A program made the position numbers and the translations under genes. The notes below the pieces were generated by a model. That model made no database searches and had not been told where the DNA came from. It saw nothing but the letters and a program-made list of their open reading frames with translations. A stretch of 64,000 nt of DNA from Liopterus haemorrhoidalis (lineage: Eukaryota; Arthropoda; Insecta; Coleoptera; Dytiscidae). The stretch spans positions 22,470,992-22,534,991 of the forward strand of contig OZ020625.1 in the NCBI GenBank assembly GCA_963971575.1, given 5' to 3'. This document shows positions 1 to 9,205 of the stretch, piece after piece (position 1 is the stretch's first letter; every line of letters begins with the position of its first letter).

Positions 1-191
1 TCGTATGTACGTACTACTCTGTTTGGATCGTTCAACATGCGGGCCACCTAAAATATCAAATAACAAACATTAATATTAATACTTACGCAATAGTAAAATG
101 AACGAGTTTCAGCGCAATGTATTTGGCATCTGCCAGATAAGCTATTCAGATCAATTCTGTAAAAAGTTACTATAATAGTTACTGTGAAGTA
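1..191. other. No gene seen; left edge
   Basis: I see no supported coding sequence here. The minus strand could hold the end of the transposase relic that lies right of the foldback element, but I could not match it to a C-terminus. The missing 3' end of Mre11 would lie in this direction. Confidence 0.3.
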
Positions 192-775
192 ATCCCCGGG
201 ACATTAACCCCCCGTCAATAACCCCCCATGTCAATAACCCCCCGTGCCATTAACCCCTTGGACAATAACCCCCGGGACATTAACCCCCCGTACCAATAAC
301 CCCCCGACCATTAACTCCCTGGCAATTGATTAATATTTTAAATGTTTATTTTTATTTAAAATTTGAACATTTGAAATTATTAATATAATATTAGAATAAT
401 TTTTACTTCCTCGTATGTATAGAGAGTAGGGTACAGTGATGAGTCAGATTTTGACCCCTACCCCCCGGATTTTGATGTTTCTCCACGTTTCACATACCTG
501 GGAACCCGAAAAACATGTTTTTGGAAAAATGTCTGTCGGTTTGTAGTGTAATTGTTTCGCCAAGCCTAGGGGGCCTAAACTACTCGACGGATTTGATTGA
601 TCTGTCATTTAAAGTTTTTTTGTGAATATCTAGATGTATTTTTTTAATTATACTAGGCCTTAAAGTTGATGTTCATATGAAGACCAAACTAGAAAAATAA
701 AATTTTCTCAAAAATGCCTGTAGCGTTTTTGTTAATTTTTTTTGTGTGAATGTGGGTTAACTATAATAATAATAT

Positions 776-925
776 GAGTAGCTCGCTTCGCTCGGCTTCT
801 TCTAACCAAACTCTTACTAACCTAACCTAACCTAAGATAGTGTTTTGACATTAAACTAGAAGATGGGTAGCTCTCTTCGCTCGGGTTCTTCTAACCAAAC
901 CCTTACTAACCTAACCTAACCTAAA
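776..925. repeat. Duplicated 60-bp unit with telomere-like CCTAA runs
   Basis: Two copies of a roughly 60-base unit (about 776-836 and 864-925) each begin near TAGCTC(G/T)CTTCGCTCGG and end in three CCTAA units, equivalent to TTAGG on the other strand, the common insect telomere repeat. The run is too short to be called telomeric. Confidence 0.6.
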
Positions 926-930
926 ATATT

Positions 931-1260
931 CCTACGAAACCCTAGACATTTCTGTATGTAGTTATATTCGTAGATTCTTAGAGATTAAATGTGCAAAATA
1001 TTGTTGATATCAGTCAAAGGATATAGGAATGTCTATAGTTTCTTGTTTATGCCTACGAAATCCTAGAAATTTCTATATGCTTTTTTATTCACAGTTTCTT
1101 ACAGAATAAAACTGCAAAATATTGTTGATATCAGTCAAAGGATATATAAGAATCTAGAGTTTCTTGTTTATGCCTACGAAATCCTACACATTTCTATATG
1201 TAATTATATTCGTAGATTCTTAGAGAAGAGATCTGAAAAATACTTGTCAATCAAAAGACC
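931..1260. repeat. 121-bp tandem repeat, about 2.7 copies
   Basis: The motif CCTACGAAA(C/T)CCTA recurs at 931, 1052 and 1173, a constant spacing of 121 bases, with matching sequence between. It forms the core of the foldback element. Confidence 0.75.
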
Positions 1261-1599
1261 TGAATAGTCCCCAGTTAACCAATCACGAGAACCTTAGGAA
1301 AAATGACGTCACAGTGTTACCCAGATCACTAACACACGTTAGCTAATTATATATGTACGATTACATTTGTTCAAATTTTAAATAAAAATAAATATTTAAA
1401 ATATTAATCAATTGCCAGGGGGTTAATGGTCGGGGGGTTATTGGTACGGGGGGTTAATGTCCTGGGGGTTATTGACGGGGGGTTAATGTCCCGGGGGTTA
1501 TTGTCCAGGGGGTTAATGGCACGGGGGTTATTGACATGGGGGGTTAATTTCCCGGGGGTTATTGACGGGGGGTTAATGTCCCGGGGGTTAGTGTCCTGA

Positions 1600-2585
1600 T
1601 ACCCTTGGATATCCCGGATTGCACTTCTAACCCTTTCTTCTAAATCTTCTATCATCGTTGGTGTTGTCCGATACACTCTATCTTTTAAATACCCCAAACG
1701 AAAAAATGGCGTGAGATCCGGCGATCGTGCAGGCCAGGGATTAAGTGAATGTGTTCCTATCCATTTATCTGGGTATTGGCCATTTAAATAGGCACACACG
1801 TTTCTAGCGTTATGAGCTGGTGCTCCATCTTGTTGGAACCACATTCCTATCCTATCAGCAAGTGGTAAATCATCCAACAAATCCTCCACTTCATTTTGTA
1901 AAAAATTTAAATACCTGTTAGCTCTAAGGCTGACATGGTAAATAATTGGGCCTACAATTTTTGTCTCTAGAATTCCCAGCCAAACATTGAAACCAAACCT
2001 GTGTTGGAATCTGGAAAATCTTAATTCCCTAGGATTTTCCGTCGACCAACGTCTTACATTATTCTTATTGAATAAACCATTTCTGGTAAAATTGGATTCG
2101 TCCGAAAACATTATTTTATAATGGAAGCGATTATTATTTTCCCACATACCCAAAAACCAATTACAAAAGTTCAGCCGGCGATCTTCATCATTTGCGTGGA
2201 TAAATTGGCTTACATGCGGTTAAACCCATGTTTTTTTAAAACCTTCCAGGCTTTCCATTGTGAAACACCGCATTCTTTTGCAATCTCCCGCACCGACACT
2301 TCCGAGTCGTAGTGGACGTTCTCTTTCCTTTCTTCGTCATTTTCTACATGGTTTGCTCGGTCGTTTTTGAATTTCGAAAGAACCTCGCTGGCTTAATTTG
2401 TTCACTAATTTGGCAAAAAACTGCCTTCTCGGCTGAGCTCTATCAGGATACCTTCCCTGATAGAGTCGCTGGGCCCTAACCGCATTGCTTTGGCACTCTC
2501 CGTATATCAGGACCATATATGTCATCTCTTCGTTGGTATATCGTACATAAACCATAATTAGGTACAAATAACGACTTACTACCAA
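1600..2585 (-). pseudogene. IS630/Tc1-like transposase relic, third catalytic Asp lost
   Basis: Two minus-strand blocks remain of an insect IS630-like transposase. Block 2337-2585 resembles the N-terminal helix-turn-helix region (YTNEEMTYMVLIYGECQSNA). Block 1600-2153 holds the DDE/D nuclease fold: FSDESNF carries the first Asp and FQQDGAPAHNAR the second. The third motif reads RSPDLTPFFRLGYLKD, where this family normally has Leu-Asp after TP, so two codons including the third catalytic Asp are missing. The reading frame runs on into the foldback arm, which adds a meaningless Asn/Pro-rich tail. The blocks are not joined in one frame. The element is dead. Confidence 0.8.
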
Positions 2586-2682
2586 TTAATACAATTTTTT
2601 TTTCAAACAAAAATAAGCAAAATAAACTATTAAACTCTTGTTATTTATAAAACATTTAATTGAAAAATTAAAATTTAAGTTA

Positions 2683-3090
2683 CAGTCTGTTTCAAACGGT
2701 TAGGTGGAACTAAATGGGAATTTCGTTCTTTTAGGTTGTCACGAAAAGGGACCTTGCTTGGGTTATTTCATTTTTCACGTTGGAATGTCAAAATTTAAAA
2801 TTCCAACAATGAAACCATGGAAACGAATGACATATGTCAAACTTAAATTAATTTTCTTACATATTTTAATGACAAAAAAATAAATAAATGGGATATTTGT
2901 ATTAAGAATGACACAAAAAATCAAAATATAAAGAAAATGACATTTTAAAATGATATTAACCTTAACCAAAAAATGTTTGTTGCAAGTATGATTTACAAAG
3001 TTTAAACAAAACGGCCGAAAAGCATGATTTAAACGATGAAAGTAACTAGATTGCAAAATCTAGTTTCGCCTAACCGTTTGGAACAGACTT
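2683..3090. mobile_element. TA-target MITE, family A (copy 1)
   Basis: A 408-bp non-coding element is flanked by TA on both sides. Its terminal inverted repeats are about 30 bp and start CAGTCTGTTTCAAACGGTTA. The CAGT start and TA target fit Tc1/mariner/pogo-type MITEs. Similar copies lie at 8014-12853 (interrupted), 27239-27643, 42460-42868, 51472-51878 and 51442-52255. Confidence 0.85.
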
Positions 3091-3116
3091 TATTTCATGT
3101 TATTTCATATAATAAC

Positions 3117-3512
3117 TAGTTATAACAGTTTATTTTAGAGATATTTTGTTTATTTTTTTATTGTTTTCAAAGCTTGCTACGTTCAACTTTGTAAAATTTA
3201 TGTTGATTATTATTTTGTAAATAAATGGTCGCCATTTTGAAATGGTTAACATAAAAATATGACTTTTTGGTGTCATTGCAAAGCTAATTTAATGTACTTT
3301 TAGGAAAAAAATATAAAATTATCGATTCCCTATGCTAGATCAAAAGTTGACATCATTTCCGGTGAAACCGGAAGTGCCTCAGAATTCTTATAGTAACCTT
3401 TAGATGGGCCTTTTTGTCTAGTTTAACTTTTGTTTTGAAGATTTTTTGTATCTTTACAAATAAAGGAGATTTTCGGGATGCCTCGTTTCAAACAAACACC
3501 CTGTATATGTTG
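3117..3512. repeat. Unclassified dispersed repeat (copy 1)
   Basis: This stretch is nearly identical to 23700-24014, which lacks a central piece of about 80 bases. Both end in ACACCCTGTATA. No coding sequence is visible. It lies directly downstream of Mre11 exon 9 in the direction of transcription. Confidence 0.65.
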
Positions 3513-3581
3513 GCGCTCGGTAAAAAGGGATGATACACCCTTATAATTCGTGAAAAATTCAATATACAACATTTTAAATAC

Positions 3582-3699
3582 CTCTCTAGCCTCATTCTCT
3601 TTTGATCTTTCTACTCGCAAGTTTTCTATAATGACATCCAGGTTATTTTCATCAAATTCCATTTCCTTCAATTTGGCAGCTGTCTTCTGGCACTGGAAC
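3582..3699 (-). CDS. mre11: Mre11 exon 9 (last one found)
   Basis: The exon encodes about 39 residues starting FQCQKTAAKLKEMEFDE, which fit the segment after the DNA-binding/capping domain of Mre11. It begins after a polypyrimidine-AG acceptor and its first base completes an ATG codon split from exon 8. The likely donor is GAG|GTATTT at 3582. Without splicing, the frame would continue to a stop near 3423, through the repeat. No exon for the rest of the C-terminus (Gly-Arg-rich region) was recognised to the left. Confidence 0.75.
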
Positions 3700-3777
3700 C
3701 TAAAAAAATATATATATACAATGGAAGTCGGTTATAACGCGAATTTGAGGGGGCGCATTTGACCGGGGTTATATGAG

Positions 3778-3986
3778 TATTTACGAGGGCGGATCAATAA
3801 GTACCCGTGTAAGGAATAAAGACGCAAGTTTTTCACATTTATTTCTTTTTATTTTTCAACGTAATCACCTTTTAGGTAGATACACTTTTCCCAACGTTTC
3901 TGTCATTTCTTTAACCCCTCCAAAAAATACGATTTGTCAAACTCTTCAAAATACGCTCTGTTTCGGCGATAACCTCCTAGTTTAAG
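3778..3986 (-). pseudogene. Mariner transposase C-terminal relic
   Basis: Read on the minus strand, two overlapping frames give EVIAETE and then FDKSYFLEGLKK, a stop, QKRWEKCIYLKGDYVEK and a stop. This is the usual mariner C-terminus. The left end, starting near 3780 with ACGAGGGCGGATCAATAAGT, looks like a mariner terminal repeat. Everything upstream in the transposase is missing. Confidence 0.7.
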
Positions 3987-4589
3987 GGCCGAATTCATAA
4001 ACGGTCCTAATCCTCACCTCATCCTCATCTCAACCTCACCTCATCTCACACTCATTTTAGGTTGAGTCGTTCACTCACTCACTTTTGTTATTCATAAACA
4101 ATTGTAAATAACTTGAGGGACGCTTGAGGGATAACGTCACTAATTCGATGGCGTCAAAATAAAATAATAAGTAATAGATATGGAAACGTTTTGGGGTGCA
4201 TTCGAGTTGTACAGAGTAGAGCGAGCGCGGAGCGAACAGTTGATGGTGACGTCATGAATAGAGCACTAACGGAGCGAGCGTTCTTGTGACGTAATGTTTA
4301 TAAAATCTAACCCTACAATTTTAGGCGGCGTTTTTACTGTCAGATTAGTTCACGTCAGTCATGAATCAAAATTATATACCTCGGTTTTTCCTTGATTTTT
4401 TTTTCAATTATGAAGAAATAAAATTAATTAAAAATTAAATAATATTTAATGAATTAATTTAATGAATTTTTTCCATTTTAATTTTATGCACGGTGTATGT
4501 TAATAATTTTTGTGCTGTTTACAGAACGTCACAAATACATAAAATAGCCGTACTCTGTAGCCATAGACAAATAACAATATTATTTGTCC
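3987..4589. other. Intronic sequence, no gene
   Basis: This stretch contains CTCA-rich repeats (about 4000-4085) beginning with GGGCCGAATTCATAAACGG, which could be one end of a DNA transposon, and a segment with AGCGAGCG motifs (about 4195-4300). No open frame resembles a known protein. Confidence 0.4.
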
Positions 4590-7350
4590 ATTGGGTCATT
4601 CCATCTCAAATCACCAAAAAGACACCCATGGCTCCCACTCGACCCTCTCCAAATGCCATGAAATTTTGTAGTAAGATAGCACTATGCCCCAAATGACACT
4701 TTGCAAAATATTAGAGCTCAATCTACTTTGGTTCTTAAATAACAGGTCCATATTCAATGAGCTCTCGTCCCGTTCATGCGTAAATACCGCAAAAATTACC
4801 AACTTTGATCCTTTGTTAAATCACTTCTATTGCCTGTAGGAGTGTGAAATTTGACATACCAGGACAACTTTTGGTGTAGAATAACGTAGTGTAAACAAAA
4901 AAGCGGTATGGGTGGCCATTCAGCTATCCACCCATGCTAAAATCACTGCCAAATTTTGTCGCGAGAAATTTGGACCCCAATTTGGAGACCACTTACTCGT
5001 CAGCAAAAGGTCTAAACGCCATGATCTTTTGCAACGATGTATAACAAGCACAATATTATGCAGTGATGCAATAGCAACTCTGTTGTATCCATATGTCCAG
5101 AGGTGGCCCACTTGAAAGTTGGCCAAAAAAATTTTTTGTGCAAAACTAGCTAACTTTCGAGGCAAAATATCTCAATATGCGTCATTCTCAATTTGGTTTT
5201 GAATGACACCATTGGATAGAGCAGATTTTTCTGTACAATAGCAACTTTTATTTAGGTTGGGATCTGAATCCCTAGTTCAGCCAGAGGACTCTGAAAATGA
5301 CATACCTTGGTGCGATATCGAAAAAATCAAATTATGATTCTCCATATCTTCTTTGTGCACTGATCATGATTGCTAGCAAATTGATATCCAAACTGATTGG
5401 GAAAATTTTAAGCTTCATTGGGTAGAACATTTTTGGGTGGCATTCAGAATTATTATTTAAAAATCAGTGCTATTTTAGGTTCCTGTTCTATATTTATCTT
5501 TACATCTTTGTAGTATCGTGTCAGCAGGTCAAACGTTGCTGTTTACTTATTTTTGTATTTACTTGCAATAAATACACACATAAATAAAAAGCAATATTAA
5601 TATTAATGTATTACAGGTCTCACTTGAAATGACTGTATTCAGTTAGTTAAATAATTTAATTTGAATTCGATTACGGATACGTCATGGATCAGGATTCCAT
5701 TAGTTTATTGTAGTGCTGGGAACCGAAACCGGTTTTTCGGGTACCCGGTTCCGGTTTTCGGGTAAAACCGGGTTCGTAATTTTCGCGTAACACGGATAAC
5801 CGATTCCGATTACCCGGTTCCGATTACCTGGTTCGAAATACTCTGTTCCGGATACCTGGTTCCGGATACCCGGTTCCAATTACCGGGTTCCGATTACCGG
5901 GTTCCGATTACCCGGTTCCGATTACCCGGTTCCAAATACCCGGTTCCAAATTCCCGGTTCCGGATACCCGGTATCAAATATCCGGTTTCGAATACCCGGT
6001 TCCAGATACGCGATTCCGAGTTCCTAGATTGGATACTCGGTTCTGGGTTCGGGAAAATACCCCAGGAATTCGAATGAATACAAATTCCCGATGTTGATTT
6101 AAGTAAAATGTAAACATAAATATATTAAAATTAATGCTGGGAATCGAAACCATAAAATAAAGTCAGACAGAAAATAGTGCGAACTTCCTAAATTCTTAGC
6201 CATAGTCATAGGCGAGATAATTTTAGTGCTGGGAAACGAAACCGGTTTTTCGGGTACCCGGTTTCGGTTTTCGGGTAAAACCGGGTTTGTAATTTTCGCG
6301 TTACCCGGATACCCAGTTCCGATTACCCGGTTCCGATTACCCGGTTCCGAAACCGGGTAAACCCGAAACCGTTTTTTTTTAACCGGTTCCGGTTCCGTCA
6401 AGATCGATTTCTGACAGCACTAGTTTATTGCCATGTGCTATTGCAAGCCATGGCGTGGTTCTTCTGAATGTCACTTGACAACCTATACTCATTCCCATTG
6501 GTAGTGGCTCAGCCACCATGGACCAAAGCAAGGATAACACTAATAATGTATAATGGATAAATTTGCTTTCTGCAAATTGCCATGCTCTGAATTTGACAGC
6601 CTGCAATAGCGTACAATATAAGTACGCCTCGCATATAAAAGTGTCATTTTCAGAGTCCTGTGGCTGAACTAGGAATTCAGATCCCAATCTAAATAAAAGT
6701 TACTATTGTACAGAAAAATCTGCTCTATCCAATGGTGTCATTCAAAACCAAATTGGGAATGACGCATATTGCGATATTTTGCCTTGAAAGTTGGCTAGTT
6801 TTGCAAAAAAAATGTTTTTGGCCAACTTTCAAGTGGACCATCTCTGGACATATGAATACAACAGAGTTGCTATTGCAGCACTGTATAGTATTGTGCTTGT
6901 TATACATCGTTGCAAAAAATCATGGCGTTTAGACCTTTTGGTAATGAGTAACTGGTCTCCAAATTGGGGTCTAAATTTCTCGCGACAGAATTTGGCAGTG
7001 ATTTTAGCATGGATTGGTAGCTGAATGGCTACCCAAACTACTTTTTTGATTAAACTACTGTATTCCGCACCAAAAGTTGTCCAGGTATGCCAAATTTAAC
7101 ACCTCTCTGAGCACTAGACTTGATTTTATAAAGGGTCAAAGTTGGATCTTTTTACGATATGTACACATTAACGGGATGAGAGCCCATTGAACATGGACCT
7201 ATTATTTAAGAACCAAAGCAGATTGAGCTCTAATATTTTGCACAATTTCATTTGGGGTCTAGGGCTACTTTATTACAAACTTTCATTAGATTTAGAAAGG
7301 GTCGAGTGGGAGGCCTTTGGTGAATTCACATGGAATGACCCTATTGTTAT
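4590..7350. mobile_element. Large inverted-repeat element, arms of about 700-750 bp
   Basis: The left arm (about 4593-5310) recurs inverted at about 6640-7346. Matching landmarks include GGGTCATTCCAT at the outer ends, the segment around TTGGCCAACTTTCAAGTGG and the inner TCAGAGTCC(T) region. The arms have diverged by substitutions and small indels. Open frames in the arms are not conserved between them and look fortuitous. The loop has been enlarged by a separate hAT-like MITE at 5711-6422. It could be a foldback element or an inverted duplication; I recognise no transposase. Confidence 0.75.
5711..6422. mobile_element. hAT-like MITE with CCGGTTCCGATTAC arrays
   Basis: The element starts TAGTGCTGGGAACCGAAACC and ends CAGCACTA. 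It is flanked by the exact 8-bp duplication GTTTATTG (5703-5710 and 6423-6430), the hallmark of hAT insertion. Two blocks (about 5720-6060 and 6225-6400) are filled with 10-16-base units built on ACCCGGTTCCGATT. Non-coding. It sits in the loop of the larger inverted repeat. Confidence 0.85.
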
Positions 7351-7690
7351 TTGTCTAAGGCTATTATTTTTATTTTATTTATAATTTAATTTTAAACTTT
7401 CATTTCTTTCCCGCCGTTCCCCCACTTTTTTATGTCGTACTCCATATGCTCGTCTTAACACCCCGAACACATAGAGCGCACTCTAAATGCTCGCTCGATC
7501 GCAAAACGAATGCAATTGAGAATGCAAACGAATGCAAACGAATGCAATTTGACGCTCGGAGTACACGAGCGTCAAATCGAACACGTTTGAATGTACAGAA
7601 CGTGCTCGGAACGCTCGGAGCGTCAAATCGAATGTACTCTTGGTAGTGACTGTAATAAACATTTTGACAGTGTGTCAACATTTAGTGTAT
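7351..7690. other. AT-rich sequence and an ACGAATGCAA-type repeat block
   Basis: Between about 7470 and 7640 the motifs CGAATGCAA and GCGTCAAATCGAA recur several times and the local GC content rises. It may be one end of a transposon. No gene is seen. Confidence 0.4.
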
Positions 7691-7826
7691 TGTCAAAAAC
7701 TCAATTCAATAAAATAGTGTATCAGTCCAACAATTCACTGTAGTACTGTCACGTGATCCTTCTTCCTTTCTGCAAAAAGTCCGTGAGGATTATTCCCTTC
7801 GAATCCCAAAAAATCGTGGCCATGAC
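7691..7826 (-). pseudogene. Mariner transposase relic, part 2 of 2
   Basis: The minus strand reads VMATIFWDSKGIILTDFLQ followed by KGRRIT, a TGA stop, then QYYSELLD, a core motif of mariner transposases. The upstream half of this relic is at 13390-13490; a 5.56-kb insertion splits them exactly at the duplicated octamer GCCATGAC. The coding sequence is broken by stops. Confidence 0.75.
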
Positions 7827-8081
7827 TAGGGATGGGAACGATATATCGATATATCGAAAATATAGATACTTTAGAAAAATATATCAATATTTTTATATCG
7901 ATATTTGAAATGCGATATATCGCGCAAAATATCGATATTCGCACAAAATATCGGTATTCTTGTATATTTTTTACATTTAAATATATGCTGTTCACTTTTG
8001 TAGAAACAAACTATAGGCTATTCCAAACGTTTAGGCGGAACTAATTTTTGAAATCTATTAATTTTTATCAATTAATTCCCG

Positions 8082-8114
8082 TCAATCAATTAAAACCCGT
8101 GCAGGTGAGACGTG
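8082..8114 (+). promoter_or_regulatory. Possible internal LINE promoter (Inr plus DPE-like)
   Basis: TCAATC at 8082 resembles an insect initiator, and AGACGTG at 8108-8114 resembles the downstream promoter element known in Jockey and I-type LINEs, at roughly the right spacing. Position at the 5' end of the element supports this. Inference only. Confidence 0.35.
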
Positions 8115-8340
8115 TATATCTTTGCTCCTAACAAATTTATTCAAAAATAAGTACAAGTTTAATTATTTTGATTGTGATTAATACTGGCGTATTGAGAAAT
8201 TTTTTCTCATTACAGTCGATAGTGATCTGTATACAGTTTTCGTATTATATAAAAAATAAACAAAAAAGTGTCTAAATTAATAATAAAATTTAGTGATACG
8301 TATTCAAACCTGCAAAAACCACCTTAGTCATTACGCAGAC

Positions 8341-9156
8341 ATGGCCGGTGACCAAGGTCGTAAACCTAATACCAGGAGCGGCTCGTCTACAGCGGACATC
8401 GAATGCGCAAAGTGTACAAGTGATTTGCGTGACATTAAAAAACATCTAGAAGAAATTAATAATAAACTTCTTCTACTAACAGACCTAAAACAAACTGTAG
8501 AGAATTTAGAAGCAACCGTCACTTTCATCTCCTCTCAGTATGATACGATTCTAGATACGACTGAAAGATATAAAAAACAAATTTGTGAACTTGACAGAGA
8601 AGTGTCTGCCTTAAAAAACAGCAATGTTAAAAATGAAAACGAAATACGAAAATTAACAGAAAAAATACATTTTTCTGAACAATATTCTCGGAACATTAAC
8701 ATTGGGATCCATGGAATAACGGAAATGCAGAATGAGGATTGCAAGGAATTAGTCGCGAAAGTTGCTAAAAAATTGGAAATACCAATTACTAAATCAGATA
8801 TAGATGTTGCACATAGATTAAATTCTTTCAACAGAAAACAATCACAATCCCGACCTATCATCGCGCAATTTTCTTCTCGCACAAAACGAGATTTAATGTT
8901 ATGTAAAAAGAAATTAGTGGCTACTGACTCATCTGTACCTGGCACGTCAACCGGAACAACAATCTACATTAACGAAAATATATCACCCTATTACAAACAC
9001 CTACACAAACTGGCAAAAGATCAGGCAAAGATTTCTAATTTCCAATTTGTATGGTTCAAAAACTCTAAATTGCTTATTAGAAAAAATTCCAACGGACCAG
9101 TTCATAGGATTAACTCTGAAGACGACATAAATAAATTTATGTGTGAGTGTCAGTGA
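8341..9156 (+). CDS. LINE ORF1 protein (coiled-coil, nucleic-acid-binding type)
   Basis: The 271-residue protein starts at the first ATG (MAGDQGRKPNTRSG); the open frame extends upstream without an ATG. Residues about 25-120 contain a CxxC-like start (ECAKC), then heptad-like Leu/Ile and charged residues expected to form a coiled coil. The C-terminal half (DVAHRLNSF to the end) resembles the conserved domain of many CR1/L2-like ORF1 proteins, related to a baculovirus FP-type fold: RPIIAQFSSRTKRDLM, then INENISPYYKHL and FVWFKNSKLLIRK. In LINEs such proteins bind the element RNA in the retrotransposition particle. The frame is intact. Confidence 0.8.
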   Translation: MAGDQGRKPNTRSGSSTADIECAKCTSDLRDIKKHLEEINNKLLLLTDLKQTVENLEATVTFISSQYDTILDTTERYKKQICELDREVSALKNSNVKNENEIRKLTEKIHFSEQYSRNINIGIHGITEMQNEDCKELVAKVAKKLEIPITKSDIDVAHRLNSFNRKQSQSRPIIAQFSSRTKRDLMLCKKKLVATDSSVPGTSTGTTIYINENISPYYKHLHKLAKDQAKISNFQFVWFKNSKLLIRKNSNGPVHRINSEDDINKFMCECQ

Positions 9157-9205
9157 AAAGTGAGTTCTGTTACGCCACTGTATATTGTCATTTAAGGTAA
9201 TAATT

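Larger units (their letters stand above)
192..1599. mobile_element. Foldback-type element with short-unit repeat arms
   Basis: The two ends are inverted copies. The left arm (about 192-370) is an array of roughly 14-base units of the type CCCCGGGACATTAA and CCCCCGTCAATAA followed by an AT-rich stretch. The right arm (about 1345-1597) is its reverse complement with more units. The centre holds unrelated tandem repeats and no coding sequence. Long inverted arms built of short tandem units are known from Foldback-like DNA transposons. The element abuts a transposase relic on its right, so it may have inserted into it. I did not find a convincing target duplication. Confidence 0.7.

Noticed and set aside
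776..925. Interstitial telomere
   Set aside because: Only three CCTAA units per copy; chance or a transposon-internal repeat is enough to explain it.
2775..3056. A 93-codon frame repeated at 27331, 42552, 51506 and 51885
   Set aside because: It is a chance frame inside the family A MITE; stops and shifts differ between copies.
4611..5165. Overlapping frames in the arms of the large inverted repeat, echoed at 6725-7384
   Set aside because: They recur only because the DNA is repeated; they have no start context, no domain and are not kept open in both arms.
8535..8945. A 136-codon minus-strand frame
   Set aside because: It is antisense to LINE ORF1 and resembles nothing.
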